This document shows, piece after piece, positions 17,031-25,296 of a stretch of 39,080 bases of DNA; position 1 is the stretch's first letter, and every line of letters starts with the position of its first letter. A model generated the notes under the pieces. That model made no database searches, had not been told where the DNA came from, and worked only from the letters and a program-made list of their open reading frames with translations. The stretch lies in NCBI GenBank assembly GCA_022791685.1, contig JAAVZO010000011.1, positions 1 to 39,080 of the forward strand. Direction: 5' to 3'. The DNA comes from Clostridiales bacterium (GTDB lineage: Bacteria > Bacillota > Clostridia > Oscillospirales > CAG-272). The position numbers were made by a program, and so were the translations under genes.

Positions 17031-17912
17031 CTATATATACTTTCTTGCGGCGAGCTTCAATCTGCCTTTCGACGTTTGCTCGTCGATTCTGTCGATTATG
17101 TACTTACCAAACCGGATACGGCTCTCGCGCTTGATCGAGATCACGTCGCCGCCCACGACGGGTGAGTCGGGTTCGTCGGCGGTGAAATAATTGTGCTCCA
17201 CGAGTCCACGGCGAATCAGTTCCTTTGCCGTTTCACGCGAAGTCCTCGCGAGCTCTGAAACGACCGCGTCGAGCCGCGCTGAAGCGAGCGTCGCGCTTAC
17301 CGCCTCGAATTCACGCTTTGGTGCGAATCCATCGGGCAGGGAAGTGTCAGCGACCTTGACTTTATCGCGTCCGATCGTGGTGAGCTCACTTTTGATGTAT
17401 CCGGCGATCTGCACGGCGGCGAAGACTATCGCGCCATCGTCGTCGATAACAATGTCGCCGATAACGCGGCGGTCGATACCGAGCGCCAGCAGCGAGCCGA
17501 GAAAATCACGGTGCGTCAGATTTACGTAGCCGCTCGTCTTTATCCGAAGCGGCACGAATATTTCGCTGAGCTCATTTTGGACAGTTCCCGCGATTGCCGG
17601 GATGATATCGGAATCAGGCTCAGCTGCAATTGAGTACGCGAAATACGACGGCAACGCACAGTAGACCACGCGCTCAGCGTCTGGGTATCCGCCCCAGAAA
17701 AAGCATATCGTGTCAAGTCCGGCGAGCTCGTCGGTTGATTTCACGTCAGGCGAGAGCAGCCCAAATGCACGAAGTATCACGCACTCGCGCGGGCTCAGAA
17801 ACTGCGAAAATGCCGGAGAACCGCCATTCGCTCGCTCACGCAGCTCTTCGCAGCGTCTGACGAGCAGCCGTTCTTCATCGGTCATGACTGCCTGAATACT
17901 TGAATAGTTCAT
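17031..17912 (-). CDS. ylmH: S4-domain RNA-binding protein YlmH
   Basis: A 293-residue protein of the YlmH family. A central region (FLSPRECVILRAFGLLSPDV...YFAYSIA, then LTHRDFLGSLLALGIDRRVIGDI) is followed by a C-terminal S4 domain (about 215-280; RLDAVVSELARTSRETAKELI and GGDVISIKRESRIRFG). YlmH binds ribosomal or tRNA-bearing complexes and is linked to ribosome rescue in Firmicutes. It starts 7 bases after yggT. No clear Shine-Dalgarno precedes the ATG at 17912, so coupling to yggT is likely. Met10 (17885) is an alternative start. Confidence 0.9.
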   Translation of the reverse strand: MNYSSIQAVMTDEERLLVRRCEELRERANGGSPAFSQFLSPRECVILRAFGLLSPDVKSTDELAGLDTICFFWGGYPDAERVVYCALPSYFAYSIAAEPDSDIIPAIAGTVQNELSEIFVPLRIKTSGYVNLTHRDFLGSLLALGIDRRVIGDIVIDDDGAIVFAAVQIAGYIKSELTTIGRDKVKVADTSLPDGFAPKREFEAVSATLASARLDAVVSELARTSRETAKELIRRGLVEHNYFTADEPDSPVVGGDVISIKRESRIRFGKYIIDRIDEQTSKGRLKLAARKYI

Positions 17913-17919
17913 AAAAATA

Positions 17920-18201
17920 TTATAAAGTTATGCTGGGAAGCAGGATCTGGATAATGCTCAGCAGCATAAAAGCGACGATAAACGAGATGTCGATAGGCAG
18001 CTCGTTAAGCGCTTCAATGCGGCTCAGCAGCGCGCGCACCGGATATATGACCGGCTCTGTCATGGCGTACAGAAAATTCGATAGATTTGAATCATCGTCT
18101 ATCGGCAGCCACGACATGATCGCGCGTATCAACATCATAAATTGCAAAATGGTCAGAAAAATACTGACGATTTTGGTTATTACATAAATAACACCAATCA
18201 A
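17920..18201 (-). CDS. yggT: YggT-family membrane protein
   Basis: A 93-residue protein with two hydrophobic stretches (about 5-28 and 70-90) around MLIRAIMSWLPIDDDSNLSNFLYAMTEP, the family core. TTG start at 18201, seven bases after AGGAGA. This is the YlmG/YggT position of the Firmicutes division cluster. The exact role is not known; chloroplast and cyanobacterial relatives affect nucleoid or division organisation. Confidence 0.9.
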   Translation of the reverse strand: MIGVIYVITKIVSIFLTILQFMMLIRAIMSWLPIDDDSNLSNFLYAMTEPVIYPVRALLSRIEALNELPIDISFIVAFMLLSIIQILLPSITL

Positions 18202-18247
18202 ATGTTATCTCCTATCAAGCGTTGATATTCAGCCGTTAATCTGCGGC

Positions 18248-18742
18248 TCAGATATCGTTAGAGTAGAGGTCTGCGCTTTCTTCCTTCTGACGTTTGTCGC
18301 GGAGCTGGTCGCCCGTGACATCGACGTTGCAGGGGGTAATGACATAAGTATTGTTAGCGACGCGCTTCAGATTGCCGTTTATCGAATATGCGACACCCGA
18401 AAGGAAGTCGAGCAGGCGGCGTGCGGTCTCTTTGTTTGTCTCCTCAAGGTTGAGGACGACCGTGCGGCGGTTGAGCAGGTGATTTGCGATCTGCGGTACA
18501 GCGTCGAAGCGCTCCGGCTTTACGACCTTCAGTTCAAGTGAGCTTCCGCTTACCGACATACCAGTGTCGGCCGGTTGAGGTGCGTACTGCTCCTGCTGAG
18601 GGGGCGCGTACTGCTGCTGAGGCTGCTGATATAAATTATCGTTGAAGTCGTTCTGAATCTGCTGTGTATACATATCCTGATCATCGTATGCAGGATCGGT
18701 TTCGGGATTGATACCCTGCTTAATCTTGTCAAAAAGTCCCAT
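18248..18742 (-). CDS. sepF: Cell division protein SepF
   Basis: 164 residues. The amphipathic N-terminus MGLFDKIKQGI targets membrane. A Gln/Pro/Tyr-rich linker follows (about 35-60). The SepF core is LKVVKPERFDAVPQIANHLLNRRTVVLNLEE, then RRLLDFLSGVAYSINGNLKRV and TYVITPCNVDV. SepF bundles FtsZ and tethers it to membrane. GGAGGTAACAT precedes the ATG. A gap of 62 bases separates it from yggS. Confidence 0.95.
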   Translation of the reverse strand: MGLFDKIKQGINPETDPAYDDQDMYTQQIQNDFNDNLYQQPQQQYAPPQQEQYAPQPADTGMSVSGSSLELKVVKPERFDAVPQIANHLLNRRTVVLNLEETNKETARRLLDFLSGVAYSINGNLKRVANNTYVITPCNVDVTGDQLRDKRQKEESADLYSNDI

Positions 18743-18804
18743 TTTTTATGTTACCTCCAAAAATTTACACTTGTTATATACTTATTTTTATTTATTAACT
18801 ATAA

Positions 18805-19566
18805 TTATTGCAGCGTTGAAACGCTGTAATTCCGCGCACCGAATATTGATGAGCCGAGGCGGATCTCATTCGAACCCGCGATGACCGCTTCACGCCAGCT
18901 TCCGCTCATTCCCATCGACAATGTATCGATTTTCATCGGGTCAATGCCGCTCGGCGGGTCATTTTTCAAGTCGTCGTAAATCAGCTTAGTTTCTGCAAAA
19001 TATTTCGCGTACTCCTCACTCGAACTTACAGGTGCTATCGTCATTATACCGCGCAGCACGAGCGAATCGCACACGCTTATTGATGACACGAGATCGCGCA
19101 GTTCATCAGGCATTATGCCGCCTTTTTGCGGTTCGCGCCCGATGTTGACTTCGACGAGAATGTCCATCGTCCGCCCTACTTTTTTGGCTTGTTTGTCTAT
19201 TTCAGCCGCAAGTTTCAGGCTGTCGACCGATTCTATCATATCGACTTTGTCGATGATGTACTTGACTTTGTTGGTTTGCAGGCTGCCGATTATGTGTATC
19301 TCGAGCTTTCCGCTTGCCGGTTTGTGCAGCTGGTCGTATTTTTCGAGCAGCTCCTGCACGCGGTTTTCACCGATCGCGTCAATACCGAGTTCGTCAATTG
19401 TATAATTTATCACATCGACCGGAACGGTCTTTGTGACGGCGAGCAGCTTTACTTGACCGCCGTAATCATGCAGCAGGGAAGTGAGCTCCCCGCGCACATT
19501 ATCTAACCGCTCAGCGATAAGCTCTGGCGCGAATCGCGGTTCGGTCACATCATAGGTATTATCCAT
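18805..19566 (-). CDS. yggS: PLP homeostasis protein, YggS/YlmE family
   Basis: 253 residues with a fold-type III alanine-racemase-like barrel. KLLAVTKTVP carries the PLP Lys (about residue 46), followed by GENRVQELLEKYD, HIIGSLQTNKVKYI, VNIGREPQKGG, and the phosphate-binding end LSMGMSGSWREAVIAGSNEIRLGSSIFG. It lacks catalytic activity and buffers PLP. AAGGAATATT precedes the ATG. It is the ylmE position of the division cluster. Confidence 0.95.
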   Translation of the reverse strand: MDNTYDVTEPRFAPELIAERLDNVRGELTSLLHDYGGQVKLLAVTKTVPVDVINYTIDELGIDAIGENRVQELLEKYDQLHKPASGKLEIHIIGSLQTNKVKYIIDKVDMIESVDSLKLAAEIDKQAKKVGRTMDILVEVNIGREPQKGGIMPDELRDLVSSISVCDSLVLRGIMTIAPVSSSEEYAKYFAETKLIYDDLKNDPPSGIDPMKIDTLSMGMSGSWREAVIAGSNEIRLGSSIFGARNYSVSTLQ

Positions 19567-19598
19567 AATATTCCTTCGTAATAATGAAATATTTTTGC

Positions 19599-20906
19599 TT
19601 ATTCTATAGTTTTTCCGACATACAATCCCTTGCCGCCGGTGATAATCGCATCGTGAACGCCCAGCTTTTTCGCGTAGTCGGGGTCGTTTCGGGTGTCCTG
19701 CGGCGCGACGATGTAGTAACCGTCGAGCTCCAGCAGAATTTCTATCTCGCGGAATTCTACCGTGCTTCCGACCAAAATGTACACGCCCTGCACGCCGTCA
19801 ACGAGACGCACTGCCGAGATCGGCACGCGGTATCCTGTGTGCGAGCTGCGGACTACCTCGATCGGCTGCATACGCCGGAAACTGAAGTCCTCAGGTATCT
19901 TGTTAGTCTCGAAAACAAGCAGGATACGCTCGCTTCCAGTGTCCTGAATTATGTCCGAAAGCGTCATTCTTATGCTCTCGTCGTTGTTGTACGGGAACTG
20001 TACTGTGTAGGTCGAGCCCTCATTGAAGTAGCGCAGGCTCTCGCGATTCGTTTCGCTGACGACATACCAATCGAAGTCTGTCGCTACCTTTCCGACGGCG
20101 CTTTTCGCGTAGCTTGTCGGCTCGCGGTCGAGCAGTGAGTCGAAGCCGTCAAGCGTCAGTTCAGCGAGCGAGTCGGCGGTGAAAATGCGCTCGTACCCGT
20201 CAAGCTGGGAGTAGAAGTAACCGGATACCGGCGTTGTTACTGTGCCGGATGCGTTTTCGTAGTCGAGCGTCAGCTGCTCGCGCTCGAATTTTAAGTCCTC
20301 GATGACCGCGTCGTAGCTGTCGACCGCGCCGGTTATCAGCATACGCTTATTTATCAGCGTGAGCATTTCGTCGCGGCGTTTTTGAAGATTTTGATAACTG
20401 CCCGACTCGGACGCTTTTCGTATTGTGTAGTAGTAAGTCGCTATCCGACTGTCGATAACGCTCGTGTCGGATGATGTCATGCCGTCGGTCAGCGAGCTCG
20501 AGGTCAATAGATCGAGCTGCTTGTCGATTGCCACTATCGAATCGGTGTTGGTGGTCGCTGATGCGTTGTATAAGTTTGCGACGGTGCCGCCTACCTTCAC
20601 CTTAGTTCCGTCCGACTGGAGCACGCCGACTGCATAATCGCCGTTCTGCTCTGTGTAAAGCACGCGCTCGTTTCTGAAAATATACCCGTCGAGCGATATC
20701 ATATCGCTGTCTGTGACAAGCACTGCGTACTCGGTCTCGATGTCGGTTGAGAAGCTCGAAAGGAAGTGGTATCCAAGGTAAAATATCGAAGCCGCCGATA
20801 TAACGAGCGATACGATGTGCAGTGCGAATTTTGTTAGTTTTCCGTTATTTTCAGCCGAGGGACGCTTGTTTGCAGGGGTCGTATTTATTTTTCTATTATT
20901 TTTCAA
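19599..20906 (-). CDS. HlyD-like membrane-fusion adaptor protein
   Basis: A 435-residue protein with one N-terminal membrane helix (about 28-50, LHIVSLVISAASIFYLG). An extracytoplasmic barrel-sandwich part follows, containing GDYAVGVLQSDGTKVKVGGTVANLYN. A helical hairpin (about 125-225) comes next, then a second lipoyl half with VTTPVSGYFYSQLDGYE, and a C-terminal beta-domain. This matches HlyD/RND-adaptor architecture. No export ATPase is adjacent. The position between miaA and yggS suggests a cell-envelope or division-associated role in this lineage; that is inference. The start is the TTG at 20906 after a GGGGG-type Shine-Dalgarno; no ATG is suitable. Confidence 0.8.
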   Translation of the reverse strand: MKNNRKINTTPANKRPSAENNGKLTKFALHIVSLVISAASIFYLGYHFLSSFSTDIETEYAVLVTDSDMISLDGYIFRNERVLYTEQNGDYAVGVLQSDGTKVKVGGTVANLYNASATTNTDSIVAIDKQLDLLTSSSLTDGMTSSDTSVIDSRIATYYYTIRKASESGSYQNLQKRRDEMLTLINKRMLITGAVDSYDAVIEDLKFEREQLTLDYENASGTVTTPVSGYFYSQLDGYERIFTADSLAELTLDGFDSLLDREPTSYAKSAVGKVATDFDWYVVSETNRESLRYFNEGSTYTVQFPYNNDESIRMTLSDIIQDTGSERILLVFETNKIPEDFSFRRMQPIEVVRSSHTGYRVPISAVRLVDGVQGVYILVGSTVEFREIEILLELDGYYIVAPQDTRNDPDYAKKLGVHDAIITGGKGLYVGKTIE

Positions 20907-20986
20907 GCTTAGAAACCCCCGACAAAAAAGGTAATTACAGGAATTGCTGCTATAGTGATATAACGCAGCAAATCTTTTATTCCTTA

Positions 20987-21015
20987 ATTATACCACAAAA
21001 TCAGTCAAACGTTAA
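20987..21015 (-). promoter_or_regulatory. Promoter of the HlyD-yggS-sepF operon
   Basis: Minus strand: TTAACG (21015-21010), 17 bases, TATAAT (20992-20987) with TGTGG before the -10. The -35 lies inside the 3' end of miaA. A 7-bp hairpin (TTGCTGC/GCAGCAA, 20944-20971) follows in the leader. Confidence 0.55.
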
Positions 21016-21930
21016 GAGCTTTAGCGCATTGTTTACAATAACTTCAAAATTATTATCCATATTAAGCCAATTCACGCTCTTTTCGCGTCGAAACCACGTC
21101 AGCTGACGTTTCGCATAGCGCCTCGACGAGCGTTTTATCTCGTCGACCGCCGCGTCGAGGGTAGTTTCACCGTCAAGAAATGATATGATCTCCTTGTAGC
21201 CGATCGCCTGTGCGGCGGTCGAAACACGCGGAAGCCGTCCCGAATCCACGAGTCCGCGCACCTCATCGACCAACCCCGCCTCAAGCATTATGTCGACGCG
21301 GCTGTCGATTCGCTCGTACAGCTCATCGCGCGGACGGTCGAGCGCAAACAGCACCGACTGGTACGGCGGCGGAGCGAGACGCGAACGTCGATCCCACTCA
21401 GACTTCGGCGTACCGGTCGTAAGGTATATCTCGAGTGCGCGCGCGACTCGCTTGACGTTGTTCGGGTGGACCGCTTCCGCCGTTTCAGGGTCAACTGCGT
21501 TGAGCCGCTGCCAGAGCGCGTCGACGCTGTTCTGCCCAGCATATTGAAGCAGCTCGCTGCGCAGCGTTTCGTCGGTCTCGCCGGGTGAGTAGACGTTGGC
21601 GGTCAGCACCGCGTCGAGGTAGAGTCCCGTTCCGCCGCAGAATATCGGAAGCTTGCCGCGTGCGATTATGTCGTCGGCGGCAGCACGTGCGAGCGGCGCG
21701 TAATCGGCGGCAGAGAAGCGTTCGCTTGGCTCGATAATGTCTATCATGTGATGAGGTATTCCGCGCATTTCGTCAACGGTCGGCTTAGCAGTGCCGATGT
21801 CCATGCCGCGGTAGATCTGCATCGAATCGCAGGATATTATCTCGCCGCCGAGCCGTTCGGCGAGTTCGATAGAAAGCGCCGTTTTTCCGGACGCAGTCGG
21901 TCCAACAACAGCGGCGATAAATTTTGCCAT
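21001..21930 (-). CDS. miaA: tRNA dimethylallyltransferase
   Basis: The 309-residue enzyme transfers the dimethylallyl group to A37 of tRNAs reading UNN codons. The P-loop is VGPTASGKTALSIELA (about 9-24). DSMQIYRGMDIGTAKPT, IPHHMIDIIEP and FCGGTGLYLDAVL are further family motifs, with AIGYKEI toward the C-terminus. The downstream RYAKRQLTWFRR helix contacts tRNA. AAGGAACT precedes the ATG. It has its own consensus promoter (22022-22050) and a long leader hairpin. It is not beside mutL/hfq as in many bacteria. Confidence 0.96.
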   Translation of the reverse strand: MAKFIAAVVGPTASGKTALSIELAERLGGEIISCDSMQIYRGMDIGTAKPTVDEMRGIPHHMIDIIEPSERFSAADYAPLARAAADDIIARGKLPIFCGGTGLYLDAVLTANVYSPGETDETLRSELLQYAGQNSVDALWQRLNAVDPETAEAVHPNNVKRVARALEIYLTTGTPKSEWDRRSRLAPPPYQSVLFALDRPRDELYERIDSRVDIMLEAGLVDEVRGLVDSGRLPRVSTAAQAIGYKEIISFLDGETTLDAAVDEIKRSSRRYAKRQLTWFRREKSVNWLNMDNNFEVIVNNALKLLTFD

Positions 21931-21956
21931 TTTAGTTCCTTATTTAATAATATAAT

Positions 21957-22010
21957 CAACATTGTAAAGATATTCGCAGCCTTTAAGCGGAGAACATCTT
22001 TACAATGTTG
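21957..22010 (-). promoter_or_regulatory. 15-bp leader hairpin in the miaA 5' UTR
   Basis: CAACATTGTAAAGAT (21957-21971) and its exact complement (21996-22010) enclose a 24-base loop. On the minus strand the stem begins within a few bases of the predicted start (near 22014), so the miaA mRNA would carry a 5'-terminal stem-loop. There is no T run, so it is not a simple attenuator. Confidence 0.6.
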
Positions 22011-22021
22011 TATCTATGTAT

Positions 22022-22050
22022 ATTATAACTGTTTTTGCGCATTTTGTCAA
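22022..22050 (-). promoter_or_regulatory. miaA promoter
   Basis: Minus strand: TTGACA (22050-22045), 17-bp spacer, TATAAT (22027-22022). Full consensus. Confidence 0.9.
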
Positions 22051-22145
22051 TAGACTTGCTTGATAATCCGATAAAAACAGCCGAATAATATTCTGCGTCT
22101 CTGAATATTAGTATACGAGAGCAATTACATATCAGGAGGGAATAA

Positions 22146-22844
22146 ATGTACACTAATTTCTTAACAAAGCTGCTGTTTGTATTTTTACGGGTGCAGAGCG
22201 GAGGAGGGAGCGGGGGCTCATTCCCGCCGCCGTTGTCCGCTGAACGTGAGCGCGAATGCTTCCGGCTGATGAAGGAGGAGGGCGACATGGAGGCGCGCAA
22301 CGAGCTTATCGAGCACAATCTGCGGCTTGTTGCGCACATTGTCCGCAAGTACTACTCGTCCGGCAAGAATCAGGATGACCTCATCTCCATTGGTACGATA
22401 GGGCTTATCAAAGCGGTAGATTCATTCGACCCAAAGCTTGGCGCGCGCTTTGCGACCTACGCTGGAAAGTGCCTGCAAAATGAGATACTGATGTACTTCC
22501 GCTCGCAGAAGCGGCTGTCAGCGGAGGTGTCGATGTCGGAGACTATCGATATCGACAAGGACGGCAATCCGCTGACGTGGGGCGACATAATCGCGGTCGA
22601 CGACACGATAGCCGACGACCTCGACCTGAAGCTGCGTTCGGCTCGTGCGATACAGGTCATCAACAATGAGCTGTCGCCGCGCGAGAGGCAGATAATCTCG
22701 CTGCGCTACGGACTCGGCGACCGTCCGTCGATAACGCAGCGCGAGGTAGCGTCGCTTATGGGCATATCGCGCTCATATGTGAGTCGACTCGAGGGCTCGG
22801 CGCTGAAAAAGATAGGCGAGAGTCTGAAGCGGTATTCTATGTAA
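22146..22844 (+). CDS. sigK: RNA polymerase sigma factor, SigK-type
   Basis: 232 residues. Region 2 (about 55-125) includes ARNELIEHNLRLVAHIVRKYY, DLISIGTIGLIKAVDSFDP and ARFATYAGKCLQNEILMYFR. Region 4 (about 175-230) ends GISRSYVSRLEGSALKKI. SFPPPLSAERE with a hydrophobic N-terminal stretch is typical of sigma-K, the late mother-cell sporulation factor. The ISIGTIGLIK core also fits SigE, but there is no SigG/spoIIGA neighbour. The gene is continuous, with no skin-like interruption. AGGAGGG precedes the ATG. It implies a sporulating or formerly sporulating lineage. Confidence 0.88.
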   Translation: MYTNFLTKLLFVFLRVQSGGGSGGSFPPPLSAERERECFRLMKEEGDMEARNELIEHNLRLVAHIVRKYYSSGKNQDDLISIGTIGLIKAVDSFDPKLGARFATYAGKCLQNEILMYFRSQKRLSAEVSMSETIDIDKDGNPLTWGDIIAVDDTIADDLDLKLRSARAIQVINNELSPRERQIISLRYGLGDRPSITQREVASLMGISRSYVSRLEGSALKKIGESLKRYSM

Positions 22845-23087
22845 ACGACGAGCGTGCTCGGTGTACGAGATATGCTCGTAAGACAAAATGTTCGTCAAAA
22901 GTGAGAAAATAACGTATGTTGAGTCGAAATAACTCGAATTAAAATTACATTTTATTAAAGTTATCGTTACATTGATAAAAAAGCATATAAAAATTCACAA
23001 TAATGTGATATACTATTTATGTATAAAAGTTATTGAAGGAATCAGTGTAAAAAATATTTTTCACGATGGAAAGGTGTAATTATATAA

Positions 23088-24521
23088 ATGGATAATCAAA
23101 ATATTGATGTTGAGTGTTTCGATTCCGACCCGGCCGCGGAGAAAGCGCCCGATCAGGAAGCGATTCGGAATGGATTCTATAAAAACAGCACGAGAGTTAT
23201 AGTTTCATATGTTGCATACCTCATAGGTATTAAAAAAGAAATATTTGAAAACGACCACGAGCCACCTCAGATGGATGTATATGAGCTGCTCGAAAAAGAT
23301 AAAAATGCAAAAATTGTCCGCGAGCTTTGTCGTATCCGCGGTGCTATAGAACGAAATTTTGGTATTATAAATCGGAAGATGAAGTATGAATACCGCACGA
23401 TAATGACTATGCCTGAGCTCGTTCCTAACGATGCGATAATGTATTTAGCACGCGAAGGTATAAATATTGTAAAAACTAAAAATCGTATGCTGGTCGATTA
23501 CATAATAGATATAAATCACACAATATGCGACCGAATCAACAATTGCAGCAGTTTGTTTCCGATTTGGATAAACTGGCAGTATATCCGCGAGCTGTTCGTT
23601 ATGCCGAATGGACTGTCGCCGGAAGGAACAAAGGCTGCGTCCGAAAAGTATTATAATAATCGCCCAAACTACCCGTATCAAATGTACATTAACTGGGAAT
23701 CAAATGAAGAACAGGGAAATATATTATTTAATGATAAGAAATTTGTAACATTACTCTATAAGCAGCACGATGATGAGTTCAGCGATCTGTCGAAGGTCAC
23801 CGACGCTGGCGCACGTGTGAAGAATAATATATACGATTTCATCAATGAGAGCAATCGAACTATACTTGTTGTCGACTGCGAGAACTCCGACCCATACAAG
23901 CTCATCGCGACGCTCAACAACCTTGACGCTGAGCAGATCGCAAAGATATGCAAAATTATGCTGTATAACGACGTACATGCGTCGAGCGCTTGGATGCTGT
24001 TCAACGATTTCTCGAAGAATATCGAGGTCGAGCACATCATGATAGAGCGCGTGAAGGAATCGAAGTCGCTGGTCGATATCCGGCTGACGACCGGTGTTTG
24101 CAAGGAATTTTATATGAATAATGTCGACTCGTTCATCATCGCGTCGAGCGACTCTGACTACTGGGGACTCATCGAATCGCTGCCGAGCGCACGCTTCCTT
24201 GTAATGCTCGAGTGGGAGAAGTGCGGACCGGACATCAAGTCGGCGCTCGAAAGCCGCGGGATATTCTTCTGCTATATCGACGACTTCTGCACCGGAAATT
24301 CGAACGACATCAAGATAATTGCATTGGTCACCGCGATCAAGCACTACCTCGACCAGTCGCTGAGCCTCAACGTCAACGTTATGCTTGACGAGGTGTACCG
24401 CACGACGCGCGTCACTATGTCGGAAGCGGAATGCCGTCAGTTCTACAATAAATATATACGTCCGATGCACCTTGTGATCGACGACAACGGCGACGTGTCG
24501 ATCGAACTCAGGTCACGATAA
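23088..24521 (+). CDS. NYN-domain protein of unknown function
   Basis: A 477-residue protein. Residues about 257-410 form a NYN (PIN-like nuclease) domain: TILVVDCENSDPYKL (Asp263), SKSLVDIRLTTGVCKEFYM (Asp330) and FIIASSDSDYWGLI (Asp355, Asp357). These acidic residues are the expected metal site. The first 250 residues are helical, match nothing I recognise, and are more AT-rich than the second half, so a domain fusion is plausible. No membrane segment is seen. AT-rich DNA of about 240 bases precedes it. A TCACA-N4-TGTGA repeat sits just ahead of a TATACT -10 near 23010, and AAAGGTG is the Shine-Dalgarno. RNA cleavage is inferred from the family; no partner gene is adjacent. Confidence 0.8.
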   Translation: MDNQNIDVECFDSDPAAEKAPDQEAIRNGFYKNSTRVIVSYVAYLIGIKKEIFENDHEPPQMDVYELLEKDKNAKIVRELCRIRGAIERNFGIINRKMKYEYRTIMTMPELVPNDAIMYLAREGINIVKTKNRMLVDYIIDINHTICDRINNCSSLFPIWINWQYIRELFVMPNGLSPEGTKAASEKYYNNRPNYPYQMYINWESNEEQGNILFNDKKFVTLLYKQHDDEFSDLSKVTDAGARVKNNIYDFINESNRTILVVDCENSDPYKLIATLNNLDAEQIAKICKIMLYNDVHASSAWMLFNDFSKNIEVEHIMIERVKESKSLVDIRLTTGVCKEFYMNNVDSFIIASSDSDYWGLIESLPSARFLVMLEWEKCGPDIKSALESRGIFFCYIDDFCTGNSNDIKIIALVTAIKHYLDQSLSLNVNVMLDEVYRTTRVTMSEAECRQFYNKYIRPMHLVIDDNGDVSIELRSR

Positions 24522-24541
24522 TATTAAATTATATTTAAAAT

Positions 24542-24574
24542 GAGAGGGTAAGCCTTTAAAAGGCTTACCCTCTC
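24542..24574. terminator. Convergent terminator between the NYN gene and the SLOG-like gene
   Basis: A 16-bp perfect stem (GAGAGGGTAAGCCTTT and complement). The minus reading continues into ATTTTAAATATAAT, so it mainly closes the minus-strand gene; the plus side lacks a T run. Confidence 0.8.
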
Positions 24575-24585
24575 GCCGTTTCGGC

Positions 24586-25032
24586 TTAGATTTTTATTAC
24601 CTTAATGCCGCGCTTTTCGGCTTCCTCCGTGAGCGGGGTCGATTTACCTACCGCAAGAACGTGAGTTGCGTTTTCGAGTATGTATTCGTTTGAATCGTCG
24701 ACGGTGACTACATCGGTGCATTCCTCAAACAGCTTGTAGTAACGCTCGCGGCGTTCGGGGTGCCAGCGTTTGGCTTGCAGCTCGTCCGTCGGTACGCAGA
24801 TGAGGTCTATCTTGCCGCCGAGCGCACGAATCGCGGCGCAGGCTTCAGCTCCCCACATTTCGGCTCCCTGTTCGAGCGATGACATAAATGTCGTACAGCC
24901 CTCTCCGATGATGTGAAGCAGCTGGTCGGCAATTGCCGCCTTGGTTTCGACGCAGGCGATATCTTCCTCGTCATATCCGTAGTCAAGATCGTCCGGAGTA
25001 ACTCCGGTAATAGCACAAATTTTTTTCTCCAT
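24586..25032 (-). CDS. SLOG-like (YpsA/DUF1273-related) protein
   Basis: A 148-residue single-domain protein. It begins MEKKICAITGVTPDDLDYGYDEED, has the glycine-rich FMSSLEQGAEMWGAEACAAIRAL, and a late strand VLAVGKSTPLTEEAEKRG. The order (nucleotide-binding start, then the QGAEMWGAE helix, then a strand with charged loop) resembles the YpsA branch of the SLOG superfamily, which binds nucleotide-derived ligands. The typical GxR of YpsA is absent (TGVTPDD), so the assignment is tentative. A TATAAT box at 25095-25100 with no clear -35 lies upstream. It stands alone. Confidence 0.6.
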   Translation of the reverse strand: MEKKICAITGVTPDDLDYGYDEEDIACVETKAAIADQLLHIIGEGCTTFMSSLEQGAEMWGAEACAAIRALGGKIDLICVPTDELQAKRWHPERRERYYKLFEECTDVVTVDDSNEYILENATHVLAVGKSTPLTEEAEKRGIKVIKI

Positions 25033-25172
25033 GATTTTACTCTACTTTCTTTCATAATTTGATATATACCGTGTGATTCCATCGCGGTGACTACATTATA
25101 TCACATATTATCTGCGAATTGTGTCGTTTTTCGTCGCAGGAAAAATATTTTTTTGCTTTTTGGATGAAAATT

Positions 25173-25214
25173 TTTACAACAAATGCAACTGAATATAAGT
25201 GCATTTGTTGTAAA
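25173..25214. repeat. 15-bp inverted repeat in the 24-25 kb gap
   Basis: TTTACAACAAATGCA (25173-25187) and its complement (25200-25214) enclose a 12-base loop. On the minus strand it lies about 80 bases after the RelB-FtsK gene and runs into AAAAATTTT, so it may be that gene's terminator. On the plus strand a TATAAT follows eight bases later, so an operator is also possible. Confidence 0.5.
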
Positions 25215-25296
25215 GCTTTGATATAATTTTATTATGAATAGAGGTGATATCTCATATTGAAACGCCGGAAGTCTCGATACTCAGAGAACGTAAGTT

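Noticed and set aside
22146-22844. sigK interrupted by a skin-like element
   Set aside because: The gene is continuous from the N-terminal region to region 4.
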